Positions 1 through 10,680 of a stretch of 59,273 bases of DNA are shown in pieces. The notes below the pieces were generated by a model. It saw nothing but the letters and a program-made list of their open reading frames with translations. It was not told the DNA's origin and did not search any database. The stretch's first letter is position 1. Each line of letters opens with the position of its first letter. The position numbers and the translations under genes are program-made. Source of the stretch: Candidatus Westeberhardia cardiocondylae (lineage in GTDB: Bacteria; Pseudomonadota; Gammaproteobacteria; Enterobacterales; Enterobacteriaceae); contig JABYQC010000001.1 of NCBI GenBank assembly GCA_024648765.1, positions 341,000 through 400,272 of the forward strand, given 5' to 3'.

Positions 1-85
1 CAAATAATACAAACAAAATTTTTAAAACACATATAAAAATAATAAATTAATCATATATAATAAAAAACTTAAGGAAATTATATTC

Positions 86-1726
86 ATGTCTTCAAATATA
101 CAAAAAATGATTGTAACATGTGCATTACCTTATTCCAACAATTCTTTACATTTAGGACATATGTTAGAACATATTCAAGCAGATATTTGGGTACGTTATC
201 AAAAAATGCAAAAACATAAAGTTTTTTTTATTTGTGCAGATGATGCTCATGGAACTCCTATTATGTTGCAAGCAAAAAAATTTAAAAAAACACCAGAAGA
301 AATAATACAAAAAATCAAAATAGAACACCAAAAAGATCTTTCTGATTTTCACATTCATTACGATAATTATCATACAACACATAGCAAAGAAAATAAAAAA
401 TTATTAATATTAATTTATCGTCGTTTAAAACAAAATGGTTTCATTAAATCACGTATTATTTATCAATTTTACGACATTAAAGAAAACATATTTTTACCAG
501 ATAGATTTATTAAAGGAAATTGTCCTAAATGTAAAGCAAATAATCAATATGGTGATAACTGCGAAATATGTGGAGCCACATATAATCCTACAGATCTTGT
601 AAATCCAAAATCTACAATTTCTAATAGCATACCTATCATTAAAAAATCAAAACATTTATTTTTTGATTTACCATATTTTTCCAATATGTTGCATACTTGG
701 ATAAATTCAGGTACATTACAAAAAGAAATCGTTAACAAAACAAAGGAATGGATACAATTAGGACTGCAAGAATGGAATATTTCTAGAGATTCTCCATATT
801 TTGGTTTTAAAATACCTAATGTATTAAATAAATACTTTTATGTTTGGTTAGATGCACCGATAGGATACATGGGAACTTTTCAAAACCTCTGTAACAAAAA
901 AGATAATATTGTTTTTGATGATTTTTGGAAAACAAATTCGGTACATGGATTATATCATTTCATTGGCAAGGATATAATATATTTTCATACTTTATTTTGG
1001 CCAGCCATCTTAGAAGGAAGTAAATTCAGAAAACCAACTAATATATTTGTACATGGACATTTAATGGTAAACGGACAAAAAATGTCTAAGTCACGCGGAA
1101 CATTTATAAAAACAAGAGATTATTTACAATATTTAGACGCAGATTGTTTACGATACTATTATGCAAGTAAATTATCATCTAATATAAAAGATATTAATTT
1201 TGATACAGAAAATTTTGTCAAAAAAATCAATACAGATATTGTAAATAAAATTGTAAACTTAGCTTCCAGAAATGCAAGTTTTATTCATAAATATTTTCAA
1301 GGATATCTATCAAACAAAATACTACATCAAGAATTATATCATATTTTTATTTACGCAAAAAAAGACATAGAAAATGCATTTCACATAAGAGAAACAAATA
1401 AAGTAATTCAAAAAGTTATTTTTCTTGTAAATTTAGCCAATCAATATATTAACCAACAAGCTCCATGGAGTATCAGTGAAAAAAAAGAGAAAAACAAAAA
1501 GTTACATAATATTTGTTCTATGGGAATTCATTTATTCTATATTATCATGATTTATTTAAAACCAATATTACCATCTCTTGCAAATAAAGTAGAAACATTT
1601 TTAAATACATCGTTATCTTGGGAAAATATACAAAAACCCCTACTTTCTCATAAAATTCGTCCATTTCGCATATTATTCAAAAGAATTCAAATAAACGAAG
1701 TAAACAATATTTTTTATAAAAAATAA
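86..1726 (+). CDS. metG: Methionyl-tRNA synthetase, without C-terminal domain
   Basis: Charges tRNA-Met (initiator and elongator) in the cytoplasm. The class I signatures are present: an HLGH motif near residue 22, a four-cysteine zinc knuckle (CPKC...CEIC, about residues 143-160), and KMSKS near residue 332. The protein has 546 residues; the E. coli enzyme has about 677. The catalytic and anticodon-binding domains are complete, but the C-terminal EMAP-II-like tRNA-binding/dimerisation domain is missing, so it is probably a monomer. An AAGGA Shine-Dalgarno sequence lies about 11 bases before the ATG. It stands alone between A/T spacers and is convergent with iscS. Confidence 0.97.
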   Translation: MSSNIQKMIVTCALPYSNNSLHLGHMLEHIQADIWVRYQKMQKHKVFFICADDAHGTPIMLQAKKFKKTPEEIIQKIKIEHQKDLSDFHIHYDNYHTTHSKENKKLLILIYRRLKQNGFIKSRIIYQFYDIKENIFLPDRFIKGNCPKCKANNQYGDNCEICGATYNPTDLVNPKSTISNSIPIIKKSKHLFFDLPYFSNMLHTWINSGTLQKEIVNKTKEWIQLGLQEWNISRDSPYFGFKIPNVLNKYFYVWLDAPIGYMGTFQNLCNKKDNIVFDDFWKTNSVHGLYHFIGKDIIYFHTLFWPAILEGSKFRKPTNIFVHGHLMVNGQKMSKSRGTFIKTRDYLQYLDADCLRYYYASKLSSNIKDINFDTENFVKKINTDIVNKIVNLASRNASFIHKYFQGYLSNKILHQELYHIFIYAKKDIENAFHIRETNKVIQKVIFLVNLANQYINQQAPWSISEKKEKNKKLHNICSMGIHLFYIIMIYLKPILPSLANKVETFLNTSLSWENIQKPLLSHKIRPFRILFKRIQINEVNNIFYKK

Positions 1727-1828
1727 TACAAATCAAATAAATTCGTTAAAAATATAAATAATCATACGTGAAAAACATTAAACATATTACACAAATATCT
1801 ATACAGTATCTTAAAAAATATAACAATA

Positions 1829-2995
1829 TTATTTGGTATATAATGTTTTTTTACGCAAACGAATAATTGCCATTTTAATTTTGCATAAAGCAAATTTAAT
1901 TTCTTCCAGTGTAGTAAAGCGACCTAAAGAAAATCTAATGGAACTATTAACGATATCGTCACAATATCCCATAGAATGCAATACATAAGAAGACTCCAAA
2001 GAAGAAGAAACACAAGCAGAACTTGGTGAAACTGCTAAATCTTGTAATTCTATCATTAATAATTCACTATTCACATTGTGAAAAGCAACATTCAATATTG
2101 TAGCAATACTTTTTTTTAAATTACCATTTACAGATACATATGTGATATTTTGCAATTCTTTCCATAAATAATTCTTTAAAAAACGAAAACGAATCACTTC
2201 ATTTTTCATTTCTTGTTTTAAAATACGATATGCCTCTCCCATACCAACAATTTGATGTACAGGAAGAGTACCAGAACGAATACCATATTCCTGTCCTCCA
2301 CCATGTATTTGAGGTTGAACAGATATCTTTAAATCCCTACGAATAAATAAACCACCAATACCTTTGGGACCATATACTTTATGTCCATTAAACGACATCA
2401 AATCTATTGGTAGTTTATTTAAATTAATTGGTATCTTCCCAATACTTTGGGTAGCATCTACATGAAATAAAATTCCGCAAGAATGACAAAAATTTCCAAA
2501 TTCCTCAATATTTTGAACAACTCCTGTTTCGTTGTTAGCATGAATTAAAGAAAACAAAATAGTATCATCACGAATCTCCTTCTTTAATGTATTCAAACAA
2601 ATTATCCCATCTTTCTCTGGAGATAGACAAGTCACACAAAATCCAAGTTTTTCTAAATAATACACAACATTTAAAACAGTTTTATGTTCTGTCATACTAG
2701 TAATAATATGTTTCCCGCGATGCTTATAAGCATAAGCTACACCTTTGATCGCTAAATTATTTGATTCTGTAGCACCAGAAGTAAAAATAATATTATCAGA
2801 ATAAGTACCCAAAAATGTAGCAATATTATCACGAGCAACATTAACTGCCTCTTCTGCTTCCCAACCATAACGATGAAAACGAGAGGACGCATTACCAAAT
2901 ATTCCATCTTTTGTAAGATATTGCATCATAATTTTAGCTACTCTACAATCCACAGGTGTAGTAGAAGCATAATCGAGGTATACTGGTAACTTCAT
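1829..2995 (-). CDS. iscS: Cysteine desulfurase IscS, C-terminal tail truncated
   Basis: PLP enzyme that removes sulfur from cysteine for Fe-S clusters and tRNA thiolation. The start matches E. coli (MKLPVYLDYASTTPVD). The TEHK histidine (around residue 104), the PLP lysine in GHKVYGPKG (around 206) and the active cysteine in SSACVSSSLE (around 328) are visible. It has 388 residues, against about 404 in E. coli: it stops right after the SLGRFTT...RLR helix and lacks the last roughly 17 residues of the tail implicated in partner (IscU) docking. The usual neighbours iscR, iscU, iscA, hscBA and fdx are absent here. The divergent arrangement with suhB across the gap preserves the E. coli order suhB|trmJ-iscR-iscS. 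Confidence 0.96.
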   Translation of the reverse strand: MKLPVYLDYASTTPVDCRVAKIMMQYLTKDGIFGNASSRFHRYGWEAEEAVNVARDNIATFLGTYSDNIIFTSGATESNNLAIKGVAYAYKHRGKHIITSMTEHKTVLNVVYYLEKLGFCVTCLSPEKDGIICLNTLKKEIRDDTILFSLIHANNETGVVQNIEEFGNFCHSCGILFHVDATQSIGKIPINLNKLPIDLMSFNGHKVYGPKGIGGLFIRRDLKISVQPQIHGGGQEYGIRSGTLPVHQIVGMGEAYRILKQEMKNEVIRFRFLKNYLWKELQNITYVSVNGNLKKSIATILNVAFHNVNSELLMIELQDLAVSPSSACVSSSLESSYVLHSMGYCDDIVNSSIRFSLGRFTTLEEIKFALCKIKMAIIRLRKKTLYTK

Positions 2996-3576
2996 TTCAA
3001 GAATTCCATATATATATGCATCATAATAACTACTACAAATATTATTTGTATTCTCAACGTATTCTTAATAAAATAAATTATACTGCACTCTATTAAGTAA
3101 TATACAAAAATTTAATATATACATTACACAATGTCATACCATTTAATTAAAAAACAATGAAATAAAGTTAAAATATTTTATATTTAAGAAATTACTACAA
3201 TAAAAATGAAATTTATTAAAACACAAACATATTTAGAATCATTATATAATATAGAAAGATATTTTTTAAAAAAATATTATAAATATTTTTATGACATCAA
3301 AGTAAAAATATTTTCATTAAAACTTATAATATTATTTATTTTATAACATAAACAATGTAACACAAATACGCTATAATATTTACAATAAATTTTGTAGATA
3401 ATATTTTGCAATATTTAGTATAATCTATTTTATAAGTATAAAATACTGTACATAATATTATTATAATATTTATTGAATAATATAACAATTTTTAGAAACA
3501 CTATAAGTATTATGAAAATAAATATGTTAAACTGTTAATTTAAATAATATCAAAAAATATAACGTATACTATAAAT
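2996..3576. other. A/T-rich spacer where trmJ and iscR would lie
   Basis: This 581-base intergenic stretch separates divergent iscS and suhB. In E. coli trmJ and iscR occupy this place. I see no residual similarity to either, no RNA gene and no repeat. It must contain the promoters for both flanking genes, but I cannot single out convincing -35/-10 pairs in such A/T-rich sequence. Confidence 0.6.
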
Positions 3577-4353
3577 ATGCATCCTATTTTAAATGTTGCT
3601 ATTCATGCTGCAAAAATAGCTGGAAAATTGATTATTCAATATTACAACTATGATTTATTTAACAAAAAAACAATACAAGAAAATAAAATAATAATTTCAA
3701 AAATCACAAAAAAAGCAGAAAAATTAATTACCAAAACAATTTATAAATTTTATCCACAACATGTTATTTTAAATAATCAAAACAAAAAAATAAAAAAAAA
3801 AATATATTGGGTAATTAACCCAATCAATGGAATACACAATTTTATTAAAAATTTTCCATATTTTGTTATTTCAATTTCTGTACATATAAATAATAACACA
3901 GAAGTTGCTGTGATATATGAACCTATATGTAATGAAATGTTTACATGTATCAGAGGTAGAGGAGCGCAACTTAATGGATATCGTTTACGTATTGGTACAA
4001 CACGTAATATACACGCAGAAAGTATAGCAATTAGTTTTTTTATTAAGGAAAAAAAAACATTTTTTAAATATATTAATTTAGTACAAAAATTATTTTTACA
4101 AAAAAATATTAAAATATTTCGTAGCATAGGATCTACGATACTGGAATTAGCTTATGTAGCTGCAGGTAGAATAGATGGATTTTTACAAACAAATTTGAAT
4201 TGTATGAATACTGCTGGTGCAATATTACTCATACAAGAAGCAGGAGGGTTAATAATAGATTTTTGGGGAACAAACAACTATGTAAAATCCAGAAATATTA
4301 TTGCCGGAAATCCATATATTGTAAAATTTATATTACATAGTATCAACACATAA
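3577..4353 (+). CDS. suhB: SuhB, inositol-monophosphatase-fold protein lacking catalytic residues
   Basis: In E. coli SuhB is both an inositol monophosphatase and a Nus-type factor in rRNA operon antitermination. The ORF is intact (258 residues; E. coli 267) and collinear throughout: MHPILNVA start, RGRGAQLNGYRLR, LAYVAAGRIDGF, EAGG, IAGNP. The metal-binding residues are gone. The motif WVIDPLDGTTNF of E. coli reads WVINPINGIHNF here (Asp to Asn at residues 81 and 84). The ITEESG glutamates are Asn67/Gln68. The Asp of WDFAAG is Asn211. Phosphatase activity should therefore be absent, while the conserved fold suggests the antitermination role was kept. An A11 tract at 3792-3802 lies in frame. 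Confidence 0.93.
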   Translation: MHPILNVAIHAAKIAGKLIIQYYNYDLFNKKTIQENKIIISKITKKAEKLITKTIYKFYPQHVILNNQNKKIKKKIYWVINPINGIHNFIKNFPYFVISISVHINNNTEVAVIYEPICNEMFTCIRGRGAQLNGYRLRIGTTRNIHAESIAISFFIKEKKTFFKYINLVQKLFLQKNIKIFRSIGSTILELAYVAAGRIDGFLQTNLNCMNTAGAILLIQEAGGLIIDFWGTNNYVKSRNIIAGNPYIVKFILHSINT

Positions 4354-4541
4354 AACATAATACTCATAACAACAAACATCATCATACATCACATTATCAA
4401 TGTGAAAATTATTAAATAGATATCATACATTAATTACAAATTTTATTAATTATTTAATAATATATTAAAATTAGAAAATAAAAAACATATATAAAACAAT
4501 AAAAAATAAATATTATAATGAAAATTTTTCAAATTTATATT

Positions 4542-5822
4542 TTACATACTACTTAATTTCCATAAAATATTTATCATATAAATTGGATATTTAGAACATA
4601 ATTCAATAATTTTACGTTTAACATTTTTAATAACATGTGTATCACGAAAATTTTGTAAAATATCAGAAATCCAATGAGCCAATTTTTCTACATCTTTTTC
4701 TCGTAATCCTCTTTTAGTAATTGCAGGAGTTCCAATACGTATTCCAGAAGTAATATTAGAACTATATTGGTCATTTGGTATGCTATTTTTATTTACAATA
4801 ATATTTGCTTGATTCAAAATTTTTTCTGCATCTTTTCCAGATATATTCATATTTAATAAATTTAATAAAAATAAATGATTATAAGTAAATCCAGAAACTA
4901 TATCAAATCCTCTTTCATAAAAAACATGCACCATAATTTGAGCATTTTTAACAATTTTTTGTTGATATATTTTAAAACTTGGTTCCATAGCTTCTTTAAA
5001 TGCAACTGCTTTTGCTGCAATAATATGCATCAATGGTCCTCCTTGAGAACCAGGGAAAACAGAAACATCTAATTTTTTATACATTTCTTTATCTCCACAA
5101 TTAGATAAAATTATCCCTCCTCTTGGACCAGATAAAGTTTTATGGGTTGTAGTAGTAACAACATGAGCAAAAGAAATAGGATTAGGATATACCCCTGCAA
5201 CAACTAATCCAGCAACATGAGATATATCTGCAAGTAAATATGCACCAACATTATCTGCTACATATCTCATATAATCCCAATTAATTGAACCAGAATATGA
5301 AGAAAATCCCCCTACAATAATTTTTGGTTTATATATTTTCGCTAATTTAGCTAGTTGCGAATAATTAATATTCCCCGTGTTGTCAACACCATAAAATACA
5401 GACTTATAAAATTTTCCAGAAAAATTTGCTGAAAAACCATGAGTTAAATGCCCACCATGATCCATTTTCATTCCTAATAAAACTTCTCCTGGATTTAATA
5501 ATGCATTATAAACAGCAAAATTAGCTTGTGAACCAGAATGAGGTTGTACATTAACATAATCTACACCAAATAAAACTTTTGCTCGTGTAATAGCTAGTTT
5601 TTCTATTTTATCTGTATATATGCAACCACCATAATAACGATTTTCTGGATAACCTTCAGCATACTTGTTAGTTAAACAAGAACCCTGCGCTTGCATTACA
5701 CAAGTACTAGCATAATTTTCTGAAGCAATTAAACTAATATTTTGTTCTTGCCGAATCATTTCCTTGTGCATAATTTTCCACAATTCCATATCGTAATCTG
5801 CAAGATATTTTTTTTTTAACAT
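4542..5822 (-). CDS. glyA: Serine hydroxymethyltransferase
   Basis: PLP enzyme converting serine plus tetrahydrofolate to glycine plus 5,10-methylene-THF, the main one-carbon entry; it works with FolD encoded at 9.6 kb. It has 426 residues (E. coli 417). Visible motifs are [13 protein letters not shown], the QPHSGSQAN segment, DISHVAGL and the PLP lysine in [14 protein letters not shown] (around residue 230). It is transcribed alone from the minus strand. Its position between suhB and tadA agrees with the E. coli 57-58 min neighbourhood, with the intervening genes deleted. Confidence 0.97.
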   Translation of the reverse strand: MLKKKYLADYDMELWKIMHKEMIRQEQNISLIASENYASTCVMQAQGSCLTNKYAEGYPENRYYGGCIYTDKIEKLAITRAKVLFGVDYVNVQPHSGSQANFAVYNALLNPGEVLLGMKMDHGGHLTHGFSANFSGKFYKSVFYGVDNTGNINYSQLAKLAKIYKPKIIVGGFSSYSGSINWDYMRYVADNVGAYLLADISHVAGLVVAGVYPNPISFAHVVTTTTHKTLSGPRGGIILSNCGDKEMYKKLDVSVFPGSQGGPLMHIIAAKAVAFKEAMEPSFKIYQQKIVKNAQIMVHVFYERGFDIVSGFTYNHLFLLNLLNMNISGKDAEKILNQANIIVNKNSIPNDQYSSNITSGIRIGTPAITKRGLREKDVEKLAHWISDILQNFRDTHVIKNVKRKIIELCSKYPIYMINILWKLSSM

Positions 5823-6261
5823 TAGCGTTATATATCATTTAGTAGATCAAGATTCATATGTATTTTATTTATCAAAAAATTAAATATATAAAAAATTTTA
5901 TGCATTCATTATATATATGATTTTTATACAATACTAAATACAAAATTTAAATTTTAATACAATAATACACTGATATATTAAATAAATTTTACAGATATAA
6001 ACATATTACTAATATATTGAGATGTATATTATTAAATATAAACAATCTTTTATAAATCTAATATATTTTACTAATAAAATAGAACATTTGCGCAAAAATT
6101 ATTGAAAATAAAAATGTATAAAATATTTTGAATAAATTTGCAGAAAATTTCTGATATAACATTTGAAATCTACAGCATAATATTATCATATAATAACATT
6201 TGATAAAATAATTCACCAAAAATTTTTATAAAAATATAAGTCAAATATAAAACATATTAAA
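5823..6261. other. A/T-rich spacer between tadA and glyA
   Basis: 439 bases of nearly pure A/T. I see no ORF with recognisable similarity, no tRNA and no strong hairpin. It probably represents eroded genes that once lay between tadA and glyA. Confidence 0.55.
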
Positions 6262-6720
6262 TTAACGTTTTTTTTGAAAAAATTTTGTAATTTGCGCAAT
6301 ACATAAATTTTCTAAAATTCTCGAAGTTACAATTATACGATGATTTATATTTAAGTTAAAAGATATTTGTTGTAAAAATTTTACTCCACCAATTTTGGTA
6401 TTTTGTGCTCCAAAAACTAAACGTTTTATTCTAGCATGTATCATAGCGCCAATACACATAATACATGGTTCTAACGTAACATATATTGTAGAATTTATTA
6501 AACGATAATTACTTATATTTTTACCACCTTGTCTTAAAGATATAATTTCAGCATGTGCACAAGGATCAGAATACCGTATAACATTATTCCATCCTTCTCC
6601 AATAAGATTATTATTCCAAATAACCACTGATCCAACCGGAACCTCTCCTGCAATTTCCGCTTTATTAGCCAATGTAATAGCATGATACATCCAAAATTCG
6701 TCACAACAAAAAATTTTCAT
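6262..6720 (-). CDS. tadA: tRNA-specific adenosine deaminase
   Basis: Converts A34 to inosine in tRNA-Arg(ACG), needed to read CGU/CGC/CGA codons. It has 152 residues (E. coli 167-178). The zinc-deaminase motifs are intact: CAHAEI (catalytic Glu and zinc His, about residues 55-60) and PCIMC (zinc cysteines, about 86-90), followed by GAMIHARIKRLVFGA. The C-terminal tail is shorter than in E. coli. It is monocistronic on the minus strand, flanked by A/T spacers. Confidence 0.95.
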   Translation of the reverse strand: MKIFCCDEFWMYHAITLANKAEIAGEVPVGSVVIWNNNLIGEGWNNVIRYSDPCAHAEIISLRQGGKNISNYRLINSTIYVTLEPCIMCIGAMIHARIKRLVFGAQNTKIGGVKFLQQISFNLNINHRIIVTSRILENLCIAQITKFFQKKR

Positions 6721-6938
6721 ATTACTAGTTTATAAAATAGCATAATATATAATATTTATTATAAAAATTTTTAATATCAATATTGCAATTCATATGATAT
6801 ATATCAATATACCTATATTCATTAAAAGTAATTTTATTTAATATTTAACAATAATTACCATACAATATAAATATTTCCTATTTTATAGCATTAACAACAA
6901 ATTATATATCAAAATTTCATATAATAAAATTAATTAAA

Positions 6939-7853
6939 TTATTTACTATAGAATACCCATGGCCACCTTTTTGTTTTTAATATATTTATCCAATTAATAA
7001 AATTATATTTTTTAAATAACATATGTAATATATTAAAATGTGGCCTTTTAATTAATAAATCATCATATGAAACATTTATTTTAACATTAGTTTTAATTTT
7101 TGCTAAATGATAAGAAAGCCAAGCTAATCTATAATGTTTTTTCAATTTATCAATTATATGTTCTGAACCACGAAAATTCAAAAAACGAATTTTTTCTATT
7201 TTTTTATAAATACATTGTAAATTACCTAAATTTTTTAACAAAATTCTAGCAATTTTTTTACCTATTCCAGGAACCCCTGGAATGTTATCAGAAATATCAC
7301 CAACTAACGCCAAATAATCAACCATGAGTTTAGGAGGAACACCAAATTTTTCAAATATTTCTTTGGGTCCTAGAATATTTTTCGATATTATATTAAACAA
7401 ATAAACATCTTGTGCAACTAATTGTGCCATATCTTTATCACAAGTACTAATCAAAACATTGTTATGATTTTTTCGCGATAATGATACTAACGTTCCAATG
7501 GTATCATCAGCTTCAACATCCGCAATCATTAATGTCATTAATCCCATTGCTTGAATAACAGCACGCAAAGGATCAATTTGAGAAGATAAATCTTTCGGCA
7601 TACAAGGACGATGTGATTTATATAATGTAAATAATCTATTACGAAAATTTTTTCCACGATGATCAAATACTACAACAACATAGTGTGGATTATATCGAAT
7701 TAATAAATTTTTTAACATATTTAATACACAATATATAACATGTGTAGATCTATCTCCAGAAAAATTTTCAAATATAGGAATAGCATAATAAGCACGATAT
7801 AAATACAATGAACCATCTACTACAATGAATGGATACATAATAAATTTCACCAA
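6939..7853 (-). CDS. polA: 5'-3' exonuclease domain of DNA polymerase I only
   Basis: Flap endonuclease/5' nuclease that removes Okazaki RNA primers. The 304 residues correspond to the N-terminal part (about 1-323) of E. coli Pol I. VDGSLYLYRAYYA, VVFDHRGKNFR, YKSHRP, VEADDTIGTL, STCDKDMAQLV and GDISDNIPGVPGIGKK carry the metal-binding acids and the helix-hairpin-helix. The Klenow proofreading and polymerase domains are absent, and nothing resembling them follows. The same reduction is known in Buchnera and other symbionts. Gap filling must be done by Pol III. Confidence 0.93.
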   Translation of the reverse strand: MVKFIMYPFIVVDGSLYLYRAYYAIPIFENFSGDRSTHVIYCVLNMLKNLLIRYNPHYVVVVFDHRGKNFRNRLFTLYKSHRPCMPKDLSSQIDPLRAVIQAMGLMTLMIADVEADDTIGTLVSLSRKNHNNVLISTCDKDMAQLVAQDVYLFNIISKNILGPKEIFEKFGVPPKLMVDYLALVGDISDNIPGVPGIGKKIARILLKNLGNLQCIYKKIEKIRFLNFRGSEHIIDKLKKHYRLAWLSYHLAKIKTNVKINVSYDDLLIKRPHFNILHMLFKKYNFINWINILKTKRWPWVFYSK

Positions 7854-9410
7854 AATATTTTATAAAAATTTAATAAAAACATACTTATAGATAACTATAT
7901 TGTAAAAATATAACATATTTCATGTATATATTCTTCTATATTATGAAAATATATAAAGTCATAATAAATAAATATATATTGTATATATAATATTAAACAT
8001 TTACCCAATATATCTAGCACGTTATACGTTATATTATTTACTTATGTTACCAAAATGTGAATAATTTTTATAATATATGAAACATTTTTTTCATCATATT
8101 AAATACATCAAAAAATTAATATATAAATAAAAATAAATATAAAAATTTTCTATACACTTCTTATAATACAATAGATGTTAAAACAAGTATATACTATTCA
8201 TATGATGTATAAAAATATAGAAATTTTACAAAAAATTACCATTTAATATATAAAATAAATTAAGCGTATCAATAATGTTTACATAAAAATTATAAATTTA
8301 TATATTGCAAAATATTGTAATAAAAAATAAATATTTAAATTTTTGTAATCAAAAAAAGATTGATTAATATTTTTTAAATATAATATATTTGCACAAGAAA
8401 TCTTCCACTGATACATTTTATTATATAATAAAAAAATCATCTTAAGAAAATATAAAACATTTTAAAATTTCAATATTTCCAAATATTATATAAATAATAT
8501 ATGTAAATAATTACACTAATAATATTTCATATATGTAAAATAAATTTTTCCAATATTTTGAGAAAACTTGCGAAAATTCTAAATATTGAACATTTTAAAT
8601 AATTCAAATTTTTTATTATTATTTACATAACACTTTCGTAAAATAATATCATACAATCATCAGTATAATTTAATAAAACATAAAATATAATATGCAAAAA
8701 ATAAATAAAAATTATATAATTTTTATACTCTATAACACATACATATCACAAGGTATTGTAAAATTTTAGATAATGTATATTATCAAACTTTCATGATACA
8801 AATATTATGTAATATATTATAATATCGATTTTCCAAGAAAATAAGAAACTTTGTAAAAATTATACAAAAACTTTACCATTATACTACATAAATGTACGTG
8901 TATATGAAAATATAACAAATTATTAAAATATATTGCATCTTTATTTTAATAAAATTGAAAAATATTATAAAACTCATAAAACATTATCTATAACACACAA
9001 ATAATGTTATATTTTTATATATATAAATATAATTTAAAATATTAAATATTATTTAATACATCATTACTTCATATTGTACAAATTATAAAAATTGTTAAAA
9101 ACTTATAATTTATCTACAATAAATTCATCATACACACTATATAAAATATTTAACATGCTATGTTATCAAATCATTTAATTTTATATAATATGTAAAAAAA
9201 TTTTTCACATATTCTAATATATCGAAATATGCTTATGCATTATATGCATTTACATATATTACAAAATTAATTGAATATTTATACAATGTATTGTATTTTT
9301 ACATGAAATACCATAAAAATAATATGAAAAAATTTTGTAAATATGTCATTTTTTCATATAACAACATATGAATTATACATATATAAAATATCAGTAATTG
9401 TAAAATACAA
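7854..9410. other. 1.56-kb gene-free spacer
   Basis: The longest non-coding stretch of the window. Reading both strands, I find only short chance ORFs, frequent stops in every frame, no tRNA or structured RNA motif and no phased repeats. It is most simply decayed ancestral sequence that has drifted to A/T saturation. Confidence 0.6.
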
Positions 9411-9484
9411 TACGCCCTATAGGATTCGAACCTATAATCTACGACTTAGAAGGTCGTTGCTTTATCCAATTAAGCTAAGGGCGC
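9411..9484 (-). tRNA. argU: tRNA-Arg (anticodon UCU)
   Basis: The reverse complement starts GCGCCCTTAGC and folds as a cloverleaf. The anticodon stem ACGAC/GTCGT encloses loop CTTCTAA, anticodon UCU, reading AGA/AGG. The T-arm is AGGTTCGAATCCT. It matches E. coli argU closely. The first acceptor pair is G-U (acceptor ends GCGCCCT/AGGGCGT). CCA is not encoded. Its location next to folD, on the opposite strand, is the same as in E. coli. AGA is a favoured Arg codon in this A/T-rich genome, so this tRNA is important. Confidence 0.96.
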
Positions 9485-9616
9485 AATAAATTAGAAACTT
9501 ATACATATAAAAATTCAAAAAACATATATACTTTGTAAAATAATAATATGTACATTATATCGAAACATCACAAATTCTACAAAATTATTTAACATTTTTA
9601 AAAACATAATATATAT

Positions 9617-10473
9617 ATGATAGCAAAAATTATAGATGGCACATTTGTTGCACAAGAAATTCTCAAAACAATAAAAAAAAAATTAAAAAAAATCGTATCA
9701 AAAACCAAAGAGCACCAGGATTAGCAATAATTCTTGTGGGAAATAATCCTGCTTCAAAATTATATATATATAACAAACAAAAAGTATGCAAAAATATAGG
9801 ATTAATATTGTATACATATAATTTTTCTAAACATATTCTTGAGACACATCTTCTAAAACTTATAAACAAATTAAATCACAATGAAAAAATTGATGGAATA
9901 TTAATACAACTACCACTTCCAAAAAATATAAATCATATAAATATATTTAATACAATTTCTCCAGAAAAAGATGTAGACGGATTTCACCCATATAATATTG
10001 GAAGACTATTCTATAAAAATCCTTCATTACCACCATGTACATCAAAAGGAATTATGACACTACTCAAAAAATATCACATACAAACTTCTGGATTACATGC
10101 AGTAATAGTTGGATCTTCTAATATTGTTGGAAAACCAATAGGAATGGAATTATTGCTTCAAGGTTGCACAGTAACTATAACAAATAAACATACTAAAAAC
10201 TTAAAAAAACATATAAAACATGCAGATTTACTTATAGTAGCTATTGGAAAAGCAAAATTTATTCCAGGACATTGGATAAAATTAGGATCCATCGTCATAG
10301 ATGTTGGAATAAACTATTTAAAAAATGGACAAATAGTTGGTGATGTAGAATATAAGAGTGCATTATACAGAGCTTCATATATAACTCCTGTTCCCGGAGG
10401 AGTAGGTCCAATGACAGTAATATCACTAATACAAAACACCATACAAGCATACGAAAACAATAAAAATACATAA
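9617..10473 (+). CDS. folD: FolD, methylene-THF dehydrogenase/cyclohydrolase, reading frame broken at an A10 tract
   Basis: Bifunctional enzyme making 10-formyl-THF from the GlyA product. The real start is the ATG at 9617 ([15 protein letters not shown], aligned with E. coli MAAKIIDGKTIAQQV). That frame runs into TAG at 9722-9724. From about 9700 the homologous sequence continues in another frame ([11 protein letters not shown]) to 10473, with the substrate lysine region [23 protein letters not shown], and PGGVGPMT near the C-terminus. Adding one A to the A10 run at 9673-9682 joins both parts into about 285 residues, with Arg-Ala-Pro at exactly the E. coli position (residues 32-34). Downstream codons are undecayed. 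Explanations are transcriptional slippage, a sequencing error or a very recent mutation. A truncated start at the GTG 9736 would lose conserved residues. Confidence 0.9.
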
Positions 10474-10680
10474 TGTATTATAATACATAATTTGTATTAT
10501 ATATATTTTTTGTACACAATTATAATAAATATTACAAATTACACAATAAATATAAAAAATCTATACATATTATAGAATATATGTACTTTTTAAAAAAAAT
10601 CTTTTCATGTTATAATAAACAAAGTATATGTAATAAATTAAAATATTTTAGCACATAACAATTTAACATTGTATATAACA

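Noticed and set aside
3206-3346. 46-codon ORF in the iscS-suhB gap
   Set aside because: Composition is what random A/T sequence gives, no ribosome-binding site, no similarity to trmJ or iscR.
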